A DNA stretch of 64,000 nt, from the NCBI GenBank assembly GCA_029248525.1, contig JAQWJE010000049.1, forward strand, positions 737,836-801,835. Direction: 5' to 3'. This DNA is from Candidatus Binatia bacterium. Lineage in GTDB: Bacteria; Desulfobacterota; Binatia; UBA12015. The position numbers and the translations under genes are program-made. The notes below the pieces were generated by a model. The model saw only the letters and a list, made by a program, of their open reading frames with translations, was not told the origin of the DNA and searched no databases. Shown here piece after piece: positions 17,966 to 26,438 of this stretch (its first letter is position 1; the number at the start of each line of letters is the position of its first letter).

Positions 17966-18840
17966 CAGGAGGATTGCGGCGCGAAGGTCCGCAGGGTGTT
18001 TTCGTCGAGCATTCCCATCCCCAGTTCCGGGTGCAGGGGGTGCAGGAGGACCTCGGAAGCACCTGCCTCGAAGTGTTCGTGGATCCGCTCGCGGATGCTG
18101 TCAGCCGAGCCCCAGGCGACGATGGCATCGAGGAACTCCGGAGAGCCGCTGTCGATATCGTTCTCGGTGAAACCCAGCCGCTTCCATGCGTTCCGGTAAC
18201 CAGGCGCGCGTGCGTAAAAGTCCAGAGCGCTTTTGGCAATCGCACGCGCCTTGGTCGGGTCCTCCTGCAAGAGGACCTTCTGCTCGACACAAAGAGATTT
18301 ATCAGGTCCCAGAATCTCTCGTGCCCAGCGCGTATGAGCGGGAGATACATTATAGGTATGCGCGCCATCACCTTTCGCGGCGGAAAGTGCCATCATCCGC
18401 GGTGCAAGCGCCCCGAGAATGATGGGTGCCGGGTTCGCGGGGGGCACCGAGAAATAGCGCGACGAGGCCATTTTTTCCAGATAGTCGACCATGAAGCTGT
18501 AGGGGCGGGAGTACTCGAGGCCGCGAATCTTGGAGACAATCACCGGACTGGAGACGCCAAGACCGAGAACGAACCGACCCGGGAGTTGTTCGGCCAGGGT
18601 ATGAGCCGCCTGCTGCATCACACCCGGGTGACGATTGTAGATATTCGCAATCCCCGGTGCGAGAACCAATCGATCGGTGCAGGTGCCCAGAAATGCCAGA
18701 TGCGAGAAAGGGTCGCGCCCAAAAGTCTCGCCGATCCAGAGGGAGTGGTAGCCCAACTTCTCCACGAGTTGGGCCATGGCTGCGGACTGAGGTGAGGTGA
18801 GGCCCTCGGGGGCGAACCAGATACCAATTTTTCCTGTCAT
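17965..18840 (-). CDS. LLM-class (F420-type) flavin oxidoreductase
   Basis: This luciferase-like monooxygenase-fold protein has 291 residues. It begins IGIWFAPEGLTSPQSAAMAQLVEKLGYHSLWIGE, and includes VLAPGIANIYNRHP, PGRFVLGLGVSSP and IILGALAPRMMALSA, patterns of the actinobacteria-type F420-dependent oxidoreductase group. AGGTGCGAGAAG precedes the ATG. It is convergent with the thiolase operon and shares that operon's terminator region. Use of F420 rather than FMN is inferred from family resemblance only. Confidence 0.88.
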   Translation of the reverse strand: MTGKIGIWFAPEGLTSPQSAAMAQLVEKLGYHSLWIGETFGRDPFSHLAFLGTCTDRLVLAPGIANIYNRHPGVMQQAAHTLAEQLPGRFVLGLGVSSPVIVSKIRGLEYSRPYSFMVDYLEKMASSRYFSVPPANPAPIILGALAPRMMALSAAKGDGAHTYNVSPAHTRWAREILGPDKSLCVEQKVLLQEDPTKARAIAKSALDFYARAPGYRNAWKRLGFTENDIDSGSPEFLDAIVAWGSADSIRERIHEHFEAGASEVLLHPLHPELGMGMLDENTLRTFAPQSS

Positions 18841-18949
18841 CTTCTCGCACCTCCCAATAGCCGAGTGTGTCTGCGCACTACTTAGGCTCCCACAGGGGTC
18901 GGGGCAAGCGTTTGGTGCTGCAATTTATCCCCTTGTCGCGAGGTTGGAC

Positions 18950-18971
18950 GATCGCTCGCGGATCGCTCGCG
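18950..18971. repeat. Perfect tandem 11-bp duplication
   Basis: GATCGCTCGCG occurs twice head to tail (18950-18960 and 18961-18971) in the 146-base spacer between the LLM oxidoreductase start and the DUF934 gene end. Nothing else is evident in this spacer. Confidence 0.8.
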
Positions 18972-18986
18972 TTGCCCCGGGCAGGT

Positions 18987-19457
18987 TCAGCTGCGCGGGC
19001 TGGTCCGGGGCGAGATGGCGTCCTGATAGGTCACGCTGAAGTCCTCGAAGCCTTCGAGTGCTTGTTCGAGGCTTTTGCCTGGAGCGACCTGGTAGGCGTC
19101 AAAGCCGCAACGCTCCATAAAGGCAATTTGGTCCCGCAGGACATTTCCCGTGGCGCGAAGCTCTCCGGTGAAGCCGCCCCGGCGAAGGAGTCGAGCGGTG
19201 CTGAATCCGCGTCCGTCGCGGTAGATCGGGAAATCGATCGCGATCAAATCGACTGTTTCCAATTCTCCGAGAACTTCGTCGGCGAAAATATCGTTGGGAA
19301 TCTCGACTCCGAGTCGGCCGGCCCGCTTTTCCAGCGCGTCGTGTTCCGCACGGAAACGTTCAAGCGAGATGATGATATCTCCGTCGGTGATCGGATCCTC
19401 GGCGCCAAGCGTACGGAAGTCGTCTTCGACAATGGTTCGGTTTCGAATGATCGGCAT
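18987..19457 (-). CDS. DUF934 protein of the sulfite reductase operon
   Basis: The protein has 156 residues and matches the DUF934 pattern: DLIAIDFPIYRDGRGFSTARLLR followed by GFTGELRATGNVLRDQI and MERCGFDAYQV. Family members are almost always encoded directly after cysI and are thought to be auxiliary to assimilatory sulfite reduction. It starts 6 bases after the cysI stop, so cotranscription is likely. The last 15 or so residues are Ser/Arg/Pro-rich. Confidence 0.9.
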   Translation of the reverse strand: MPIIRNRTIVEDDFRTLGAEDPITDGDIIISLERFRAEHDALEKRAGRLGVEIPNDIFADEVLGELETVDLIAIDFPIYRDGRGFSTARLLRRGGFTGELRATGNVLRDQIAFMERCGFDAYQVAPGKSLEQALEGFEDFSVTYQDAISPRTSPRS

Positions 19458-19463
19458 CTGGAA

Positions 19464-21122
19464 CTAGGCCCCGTAGACGCCTTCCCGAAAAGGCTTGTCG
19501 CCCAGTCGACGGAAGGTCTCGATGAAGGTTTCTTCAGGAGACTCTCGAAGCTTTACATAGGTTTTGAGAGCTTTTTCCAGCGCCGGAACGATTTCCTCGC
19601 GGGAGAAGGCCTGTCCGAGAACCTTGCCCAGGGAGGCATCGTGGCCGGCGGAACCGCCCAGCATCAGCTGGTAGGCCTCTTCGCCGCGCTTGTCGATCCC
19701 GAGAATACCGATGGTTCCGACGTGGTGATGTCCGCAGGCATTGATGCAGCCGGAGATCTTGAGGCTCATTTCGCCCAGATCATCAAGATAATCGATGTCA
19801 TCGAAGCGTTGTCGGATTTCCTGAGCCACCGGGATGGAACGAGCATTGGCCAGGTTGCAGAAATCGAGTCCGGGGCAGCAGATGAGATCCGTCAGGCGGT
19901 TGTGATTCGGCGTCGCAATATCCAGATCGACAAGAGCTGTGAAAAGAGCTTCGAGCGCATCGCTGCGAACGTCGGGCAGAACGAGATCCTGAGTATGGGT
20001 GACGATAATTTCGCCAAAGCCATATTGCTCCGAGAGGTCGGCAACGGCTTCCATCTGCTTGTCGCTGAGATCTCCGGAAGGCGACGCGTAGGACTTCAGG
20101 GAGAGCACAACTGCGCTGTAGCCGCTCTGCTTATGGGAGACGACGTTGTTCCGCGCCCACTGCCCCAGAGGCGTATCTTCCGCCTGCATGCCCGCCACCG
20201 CCGCATCGGAATCGGGCAGAGTTTCGTAGGCCGGCGGCGCGAAAAATGCCTGCATTCGCTCGACCTCGGCATCGGTCACCTGCAGGGAGGACTCTCGAAT
20301 TTCTTCCCACTCCTTTTCGACCAGGGCGCTGAACTCGGGGACGCCGAGGGCATCGACGAGGATCTTGATGCGCGCTTTATAGATATTATCGCGACGACCC
20401 AGTTGGTTGTAGACGCGCAAAATGGCTTCGAGGTACGAGATGAGGTGCTGGCGCGGCAAGAATTCACGCACGAGCTTTCCGACCTTGGGCGTTCGACCCA
20501 TCCCGCCGCCGACAAACACCCGGAACCCTAATTCGCCGTCTTCGTTCTCGACGAGTTGGATGCCGATATCGTGCAGTCGGATCGCGGCGCGATCGCTGTC
20601 TGCCGAGCCGGTGAAGGCGATCTTGAATTTGCGGGGCAGGAACGCGAATTCGGGGTGGAAAGTCGACCATTGGCGAACCATTTCGCAATAAGGTCGTGGG
20701 TCGGCGAGTTCGTCGCGGGCCACACCGGCGAGATGGTCTGTGGTGGTGTTGCGAATGCAATTACCCGACGTCTGGATGGCGTGCATTTCGACTTCGGCCA
20801 GTTCGTCGAGAATGGTCGGAACCTGTTCCAGTTCGGGCCAGTTGAATTGGATATTCTGGCGTGTCGTGAAGTGCCCGTAGCCGCGGTCATAGGTTCGCGC
20901 GATATGGGCGAGCTTGCGCATTTGTTGGGCGGCCAGAAGCCCGTAAGGAATCGCGACCCGCAGCATATAGGCATGCAACTGCAGGTAGAGCCCATTTTGC
21001 AGGCGGAGCGGTTTGAATTCGTCTTCGGTCAATTCGCCCGAAAGTCTTCGGGAAACCTGGTCCCGAAACTGCTGGGCTCGCTCGCGCACCAGAGTGCTGT
21101 CGTATTCGGAGTATTTGTACAT
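19464..21122 (-). CDS. cysI: Sulfite/nitrite reductase haemoprotein (CysI)
   Basis: This 552-residue sirohaem and 4Fe-4S enzyme reduces sulfite to sulfide. Both repeats of the NiR/SiR fold are present. GYGHFTTRQNIQFNWP is the first substrate-binding segment. The cluster ligands are Cys416 and Cys422 in CCPGLDFCN and Cys459 and Cys463 in GCINACGHHHVG, the canonical C-x5-C and C-x3-C arrangement. Context with DUF2849 and DUF934 favours assimilatory sulfite over nitrite reduction. No flavoprotein subunit is encoded nearby, so electrons probably come from ferredoxin or an unlinked partner. Confidence 0.94.
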   Translation of the reverse strand: MYKYSEYDSTLVRERAQQFRDQVSRRLSGELTEDEFKPLRLQNGLYLQLHAYMLRVAIPYGLLAAQQMRKLAHIARTYDRGYGHFTTRQNIQFNWPELEQVPTILDELAEVEMHAIQTSGNCIRNTTTDHLAGVARDELADPRPYCEMVRQWSTFHPEFAFLPRKFKIAFTGSADSDRAAIRLHDIGIQLVENEDGELGFRVFVGGGMGRTPKVGKLVREFLPRQHLISYLEAILRVYNQLGRRDNIYKARIKILVDALGVPEFSALVEKEWEEIRESSLQVTDAEVERMQAFFAPPAYETLPDSDAAVAGMQAEDTPLGQWARNNVVSHKQSGYSAVVLSLKSYASPSGDLSDKQMEAVADLSEQYGFGEIIVTHTQDLVLPDVRSDALEALFTALVDLDIATPNHNRLTDLICCPGLDFCNLANARSIPVAQEIRQRFDDIDYLDDLGEMSLKISGCINACGHHHVGTIGILGIDKRGEEAYQLMLGGSAGHDASLGKVLGQAFSREEIVPALEKALKTYVKLRESPEETFIETFRRLGDKPFREGVYGA

Positions 21123-21131
21123 GACGGTGTC

Positions 21132-21440
21132 TTAAAGGGCTCCGGAACCATCGGGGCGCCGGAGGCGCGTACTTGGCCCCTCGGCGCGCAGTTTCTCACG
21201 AGTCGAGAGCGGTGTCAGCCGTGGACCGTTCATTTCGGCGGGGAAAATATAGGGCTCGGTGATGATGGATTCGGCTTTACGGACCTCTGCGAGACGGTCT
21301 TCGGCGGTCTCAGAATCCGAGAAAGTCGCCGCTTTATCCAGTGTTTCCGACCACTTACCGTCAGAATCGAGATAGGCGACGCTGCCCTCGAGGGTCAGGC
21401 TTCCCGTGATCACAAAGCACGAGTGGTTGGTGGCAGACAT
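21132..21440 (-). CDS. DUF2849 small protein upstream of cysI
   Basis: The protein has 102 residues and fits DUF2849, a small family found next to cysI: GSLTLEGSVAYLDSDGKWSETLDKAA, then RLAEVRKAESIITEPYIFPAEMNGPRLTPLSTRE-type sequence. The start at ATG 21440 is set by the family N-terminus (CFVITGSL); its ribosome site is weak. It ends 9 bases before cysI and is the first gene of the three-gene operon. A sirohaem synthase usually lies further upstream in related genomes but is absent here. Confidence 0.85.
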   Translation of the reverse strand: MSATNHSCFVITGSLTLEGSVAYLDSDGKWSETLDKAATFSDSETAEDRLAEVRKAESIITEPYIFPAEMNGPRLTPLSTREKLRAEGPSTRLRRPDGSGAL

Positions 21441-21490
21441 AAGGTTAGTGTCGGGGTCCGAGCCATCGGATTCAACCCATGGACTCGGGT

Positions 21491-22690
21491 TTAGGCGGAT
21501 TCTCCGTCCACGGTCGTGAAACCACCGCTCAAAAAGATCAGAAAAAGGATCAAAAGTGTCGCGCCGGCGGTCCCGGCCAGCGTCGCATGAATACCCATTT
21601 TGTCGAGAAGGGCTCCCGCAAGCGGGGCTCCGATCAGGCCGGAAGCGCCCATGAAACCGAGCGTATAGACAGAAAGAACACGACCTCGGTGCGATGGCGA
21701 TGCTTTCTCCTGAAACAGGGAGCGCCCGGCATTCATGAAGATCGCGCCGCTGATGCCCCAGAGAAAAACGCAGGCGAGAGTCGCGGCAAACGGAATCCCT
21801 GTAGAAATAATCAGGATAAAACTCGAGGAGCCGCAAAGGGCGAGGGCCTGAGCACGCCCCTTGCGTCGCAGGCCCCGGCGCAGAACGATCGTCGAGCCGA
21901 CAATCGTTCCGAGCGGGAAGGCGGTCCCGAGAAGTCCCAGCTCCCCCACGCTTCCGCCGTAGTAATTGCGCACCAGAACCGGCAGCACTACAATATAGGG
22001 CCCGATCGTAAAGATGCCGACGGCCACGGCCAGAAGAAAAGGAATCCGCAGGACCGGCAGTCGCCAAACCTCGAAGAGGCCGCCGAGCAGGGCCCGGTGG
22101 AGTGGCTCCTTTACCGCGGCCGCGGCCGCGGTGGACGATGGCAGAAGCAGGAGCAGTGGAATGCTGCCCAGAATGAGGGTTGCCTGAATTCCAATGGCCG
22201 CTTCAATGCCGATGAAGCGAGCCGATGCTCCGATCAGAGCGCCGGCTGCCTGAGAGCCCCACTGGGCGATCAGAAGGCCGGCAACTGCCTTGCCGAGATT
22301 TTCCCCGGCGACATCCGAAAGCATCGAATCCCGGGCCGGCATGATGAAGGCCTGAATCGTACCCGCCAGCAGTGCGTAGCCAATCAGGGCAAACAGGGAT
22401 AGTTGCTTGCTGACCACCAGAGCCAGAAGGCTCAGGGCCGCGATGCCCGCGAGCAGGCAGAGTATCGCAAGAAGCTTGCGACGGTCCACGAGGTCGGCCA
22501 CGTGTCCGCCGATCAGCACGAAGAAAACAGACGGCAGCATCAGGGCACTTTGCGCTGTACCTACCCAGAGGGGGTCGGCCTTGAGTTCGAAGACCACGAG
22601 CGCGGAAAAAATGACCCCCTGAAGCCCAACCGAGGCGAAGTAGAGCGATGCGGCGACCATGAAGATCGGAAAAGGTTGTCGCCGAGGCAC
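21491..22690 (-). CDS. MFS transporter, EntS/MFS_3-like
   Basis: The protein has 399 residues with 12 predicted membrane helices. It has the loop 2-3 motif GGHVADLVDRRKLL and begins PFPIFMVAASLYFASVGLQGVIFSALVV, resembling the MFS_3 group that includes enterobactin exporter EntS and various drug exporters. The start is probably GTG at 22690; an ATG at 22660 would shorten it by ten residues. The same-strand EamA gene lies upstream 37 bases away, so the two may be cotranscribed. Substrate unknown. Confidence 0.88.
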   Translation of the reverse strand: MPRRQPFPIFMVAASLYFASVGLQGVIFSALVVFELKADPLWVGTAQSALMLPSVFFVLIGGHVADLVDRRKLLAILCLLAGIAALSLLALVVSKQLSLFALIGYALLAGTIQAFIMPARDSMLSDVAGENLGKAVAGLLIAQWGSQAAGALIGASARFIGIEAAIGIQATLILGSIPLLLLLPSSTAAAAAVKEPLHRALLGGLFEVWRLPVLRIPFLLAVAVGIFTIGPYIVVLPVLVRNYYGGSVGELGLLGTAFPLGTIVGSTIVLRRGLRRKGRAQALALCGSSSFILIISTGIPFAATLACVFLWGISGAIFMNAGRSLFQEKASPSHRGRVLSVYTLGFMGASGLIGAPLAGALLDKMGIHATLAGTAGATLLILFLIFLSGGFTTVDGESA

Positions 22691-22727
22691 GCCTACAGAG
22701 TGGAGCTCCCCGCGGGAAAACGCAACT

Positions 22728-23561
22728 TCAGGTATTCAGCAGGGCGGCACCAATGACCACGATGCAGGAGGCGACGATGCGTCGTGTGCCGAGAGGTTCG
22801 CCGAACTTCCAGGCGCCAATGATGGCCGCCATGACGACGCTGGTCTCGCGCAGGGCTGCCACCGGAGCCATTTCGGCGCGGTCGTAAGCCCAAAGGATAA
22901 TCGTATATCCGATGGCGGCGAGAACCCCGCCGCAAAACCAGATCACGCCGTGTTGGCGCAAATTTGTGCGCAGGACGCGGCGGCGGGACCAGCAGGCGTA
23001 GACCGAGATGGGCAAGGCTTCTCCGAGGGCCAGCCAGCCGATATAACCGAAGGGGTTTTCGCTCGCTCGCACGCCGATTCCATCGAGCAGAGAGTAGGCG
23101 ACGATGAGAAGACCGGTCAGCAGGGACCATAGAATGGCCGGCCGGTTCCGTACGACGCCACCTGTGGCGAGCAGGAAAATGCCCCCACTGATCATCAAGA
23201 TTCCTGCGCAATCCTGCAAGGAGAGGCTTTCCCCTAAAAGGGGAAAAGCGAGAATGGCGATCAGCATTGGCGCGCTGCCCCGGGCAATCGGGTAGACCTG
23301 GCTTAGATCGCCGAGCGAATAAGACCTCACCAGCGCGAATAGATAGATCGAGTGCACCAGAGTGCTGCTCAGCAGCCAGGGCCAGGCCTCCCACGGGAAG
23401 GAGGTTTGGGAAATCAGCAAGCAACCAAAAGCCCCGGTGCCCACCATGATGATGGCTTGCGCAAGCATCTGATCGCCGCTGGTCTTGACCAGGGCATTCC
23501 AGCAAGCGTGCAGGAGCGCCGAGAGGAGGACGGCTGCCGCGACCAGCGGGGGCAGGGTCAT
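22728..23561 (-). CDS. EamA/DMT-family transporter
   Basis: The protein has 277 residues and ten predicted membrane helices arranged as two EamA repeats. The N-terminal LLSALLHACWNALVKTSGD and the mid segment SYSLGDLSQVYPIARGSAPML are characteristic of the drug/metabolite transporter superfamily. It is followed by the MFS gene on the same strand and preceded by the broken acyltransferase. Substrate and direction of transport are not predictable. Confidence 0.9.
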   Translation of the reverse strand: MTLPPLVAAAVLLSALLHACWNALVKTSGDQMLAQAIIMVGTGAFGCLLISQTSFPWEAWPWLLSSTLVHSIYLFALVRSYSLGDLSQVYPIARGSAPMLIAILAFPLLGESLSLQDCAGILMISGGIFLLATGGVVRNRPAILWSLLTGLLIVAYSLLDGIGVRASENPFGYIGWLALGEALPISVYACWSRRRVLRTNLRQHGVIWFCGGVLAAIGYTIILWAYDRAEMAPVAALRETSVVMAAIIGAWKFGEPLGTRRIVASCIVVIGAALLNT

Positions 23562-23576
23562 GGGGTCGCGCGCGTC

Positions 23577-24172
23577 TCAGCCGTCAGCCGAGGCGGTTCG
23601 CGTCCCTTGTCCGCGAGATTTGTCCAGTTGATTCTGAATGCAATTCTGGATTTGATCGATCAGCTCCTCGATCGATTCTCCTTGCTGTCGGGGGATGGGC
23701 GCGGTGCACGAGAAATGAAGCTTAACCCCGCGCGGGATCGGAAGGAAGGAGTTCTTCATCAGCTGCCAGGAATTATCGAGGCAGCATGGGACGACATTGG
23801 CCTGTGGGGCCCGAGCTTGAGATTCGTCGAGACGCCGGGGATCCACTGCCCCAGCTGCTTCTTGGTGATGTACTTTCCATTATTGCCGGGGAAGAACCAG
23901 GCGAAAAGCGGGATGTCGAACATGCTCTGGTGATTGGAGACGAAGATATAAGATTCGTCGGGCTCGATGGCTGACGAGATCTCGGCGTGCAGAGACACTC
24001 CCAGCAGGGAATAACTTCGCACCAGAGCTTGCTGCAGGGATACCGCGACTCGCTCGACGGCGGCGATGCCGAGAAGAGAGGCTGCCCGCAAAGCGATATC
24101 GTAGGCGATCAGAATCCCGGCGAAGACCGGCATATAGGCAATGGTGACGACCCAGTCGAGGTAGCCTCTCAC
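23577..24172 (-). pseudogene. PlsC-like acyltransferase with internal deletion
   Basis: Two overlapping frames carry the two ends of one 1-acylglycerol-3-phosphate acyltransferase. The first (from 24172) has the membrane-anchor N-terminus and the catalytic box VSNHQSMFDIP, then KYITKKQLGQWIPGVSTNLKL. The second, in a shifted frame ending at 23577, resumes at APQANVVPCCLDNSWQLM and continues to a normal C-terminus. The middle, which should hold the FPEGTR substrate box, is missing. From family knowledge I estimate about 60 residues lost, with the junction near 23802-23820. Loss is out of frame, so no intact enzyme can be made. An assembly deletion is the main alternative. Confidence 0.8.
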
Positions 24173-24258
24173 AACAGAAACATGCCACTTTTACCGGCTT
24201 GATTCCATCGTGGGAAACCATCGCGGTGGCGCTGGGATTTCGGACCATGAAGAGGTAG

Positions 24259-25716
24259 TTGGATAAGGTGATCTCTGTACCTGAACTTCCCCGTGGCTTG
24301 GTCGCTTTTGTCAAAAAAGACTGCCCGACCTGTCTTGTGATCGAGCCTGTCCTGCAGCGCCTCGCCCGAGAGGGTGGCGTGACTATTTATTGTCAGGATG
24401 ATCCGGAGTTTCCCGCGGGTTTGCCTGTCGAAGCTGATTTGCAACTCGACACCTCCTACCGGGAGCAGATCGAGATCGTGCCCACCTTGCTGCGGGTCGG
24501 AGAGGGTGGTGTCGAGCAGCGACTCGAGGGCTGGCATGCCGGCGAGTGGCGCGAGCTGACCGGGATCAAGGATCTTGGCGAGGGGCTTCCCGATTGGCGC
24601 CCCGGCTGTGGTTCCCTGAGCGTGGATCCGAATCGTGAACCGGAGTTAAGGGCGCGTCACGGGGCCTCCGGTTTGCAGGCTCGGCGGATTGAATTCGCGG
24701 AAGCTGAGGATGAATTCGAGGCGATGATGTCTCGAGGGATCAGCGACGGTTTGCCGGTCGTGCCGCCGACCGAGTCCCGTGTCCTTGCGATGTTGGCGGG
24801 GACCAGCAGGAACCCTCAGGAGGTGGTCGCTCAAGTACCTCCGGATCTCGCGCCGTGCACGGTGGAAAAAGTCGCGATCAATGCGGTGATGGCAGGATGC
24901 CTGCCGGAGTATCTGCCGGTGGTTCTCGCGGCGGTCGAGGCGGTTTGTACGGATGCCTTCAACATGCACGGCGTACTGGCCACGACCATGCCGGTTGGTC
25001 CGGTATTTGTGGTCAACGGCGAAATCGCCCGGCGCATCGGGATGAACGCGGGCAAGAATGTCTTCGGTCAGGGAAACCGGGCCAATCTCACCATCGGTCG
25101 GGCCGTGCAGTTGGTCGTCCGGAATGTCGGCGGCGGGCGCCCGGGGGAGATCGACCGGGCGACATTCGGGCAACCCGGAAAACTCTCGTTCTGTTTTGCC
25201 GAATTGGAGGAGGATTCCCCCTTTGGCACGTTGGCCGAGAGCTTCGGCGTCCCGGCCGGTCGCGACGCGGTGACCGCTTTTTGCGGGGAGGCTCCCCGCA
25301 GTATTGTCGACCAACTTGCGCGCGACCCCGATTCGCTGGTTGCGAGCTATGCCGCCTGTATCCGTGCGATGCACCATCCCAAACTGGTCATGGGGTTCGA
25401 TGCGATGCTGGCGATCGGGCCGGAGCATGGTCGGGTCTTTCGCGAGGCTGGCTGGGATCGGGCACGGTTGCTCGGCGCTTTGGAGCAAGCTCTGGTGGTC
25501 CCGGGCGTGGAGTTGATGCGCGGTGCCGGAGGCATGGCGGAAGGTTTCCCGATTCCTGCAGAGAAAGCGGCGGGGATGGCGCTGCCGAAGCTTCGCCCCG
25601 GTGGCCTCCATCTAGTTTATTGTGGTGGCGGCGCCGGTTTGTTTGCGGCGGTGATCGGGGGGTGGTTGTCTGGTCCTGCAGGTAGTGTCCCGGTGGTGAA
25701 GGAGATTTGTCCTTGA
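24259..25716 (+). CDS. Thioredoxin-fold fusion, UGSC selenoprotein partner
   Basis: This 485-residue protein begins with a thioredoxin-like domain (about 1-105): the redox motif CPTC is at 22-25 after LVAFVKKD, and the cis-Pro segment EIVPTLL at 72-78. A linker with RPGCGSL (Cys117) leads to a long C-terminal domain (about 145-485) starting EAMMSRGISDGLPVVPPTESRV and containing MHGVLATTMPVGPVFVVNG, GRAVQLVVRNVGGGRPG and GLHLVYCGGGAGLFAAVIGGW. I do not know a function for that domain. The TTG at 24259 and GTG at 24268 are both possible starts. Its stop overlaps the start of the selenoprotein gene, implying translational coupling. Confidence 0.82.
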   Translation: MDKVISVPELPRGLVAFVKKDCPTCLVIEPVLQRLAREGGVTIYCQDDPEFPAGLPVEADLQLDTSYREQIEIVPTLLRVGEGGVEQRLEGWHAGEWRELTGIKDLGEGLPDWRPGCGSLSVDPNREPELRARHGASGLQARRIEFAEAEDEFEAMMSRGISDGLPVVPPTESRVLAMLAGTSRNPQEVVAQVPPDLAPCTVEKVAINAVMAGCLPEYLPVVLAAVEAVCTDAFNMHGVLATTMPVGPVFVVNGEIARRIGMNAGKNVFGQGNRANLTIGRAVQLVVRNVGGGRPGEIDRATFGQPGKLSFCFAELEEDSPFGTLAESFGVPAGRDAVTAFCGEAPRSIVDQLARDPDSLVASYAACIRAMHHPKLVMGFDAMLAIGPEHGRVFREAGWDRARLLGALEQALVVPGVELMRGAGGMAEGFPIPAEKAAGMALPKLRPGGLHLVYCGGGAGLFAAVIGGWLSGPAGSVPVVKEICP

Positions 25717-26234
25717 GCGAACAACGAACGATTCTGGATCCGACCAATGAGAAGGTGCCGACGCAGCGACGTCGCGCGCCGGCTCTGACGACGCTGTCGG
25801 GGCAAACGATAGGCCTGCTTGATATCTCCAAGCCGCGCGGAAATATTTTCCTCGACCGATTGCAGGAGCAACTCGAGGCCGAGGGTGCTCAGGTCCGACG
25901 CTACAGCAAACCGACCTTCGCGAAGCCGGCACCGGTCGATCTTCGCCATGAAATCGCGGTCCAGTGCGAGGCGGTTGTCGAAGCTCTCGCTGATTGAGGC
26001 TCGTGCACAACGTGCAGTGTGCACGATTTCACAGATTTGGAAGAACGCGGGGTTCGCGCCACATTCGTGGCCTCCACGGAGTTCATCGACGCTGCCGAGG
26101 TGCAGGCGCGTGCTCTCGGGGTGGAGAGCACGGGTGTCTTCGTGGCGCACCCGATCCAGGATCGCAGCGACGAGGAAATGAAAGCGTTGGCCGAAGAGGC
26201 CTTCTCGCGGATCTGTCAGGCACTGGTCGGATAA
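25713..26234 (+). CDS. UGSC-family selenoprotein (in-frame UGA = Sec)
   Basis: One gene of 173 residues spans an in-frame TGA at 25995-25997 (residue 95). Both sides are in the same frame and both belong to the UGSC family: upstream, the ILDPTNEKVP start, TIGLLDISKP and AVQCEAVVEALAD; downstream, GSCTTCSVHDFTDLEERG and GVFVAHPI. Reading TGA as selenocysteine gives U-G-S-C, where Cys-containing homologues have CGSC. The TTG at 25713 is 8 bases from AAGGAG and overlaps the upstream stop codon; TTG 25707 is too close to that site. The reaction is unknown; a thiol/selenol redox role with the fused thioredoxin upstream is inference. A nonsense mutation or sequencing error is unlikely given the exact motif and the hairpin. 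Confidence 0.88.
26001..26026 (+). promoter_or_regulatory. Candidate bacterial SECIS hairpin
   Basis: Three bases after the UGA, TCGTGCAC (26001-26008) pairs perfectly with GTGCACGA (26019-26026) around a 10-base loop AACGTGCAGT containing G and U. Bacterial SECIS elements sit inside the coding sequence just downstream of the UGA and bind SelB. The loop starts about 11 bases after the UGA, somewhat closer than in E. coli fdhF, and an alternative TGCAC/GTGCA pairing exists, so the exact fold is uncertain. Confidence 0.6.
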
Positions 26235-26438
26235 ACTTCCGAGGCCCGACGGAAACCGCGCACCTGGACCATCGGCTTTCACTCGTGGGAAATGCCCGGA
26301 TCGGGGACGCTGGCAACCTCGAGAGTATCGCTTTCCGGGCGGCAAGGGCTCGGACCGCGTTGCATGCCGGAACGACCCCCGCAATCTCGCAGAGGGCAGG
26401 ACCTCTGCTAGAGAAACCTCCAGAGGAGATCCTATCTG

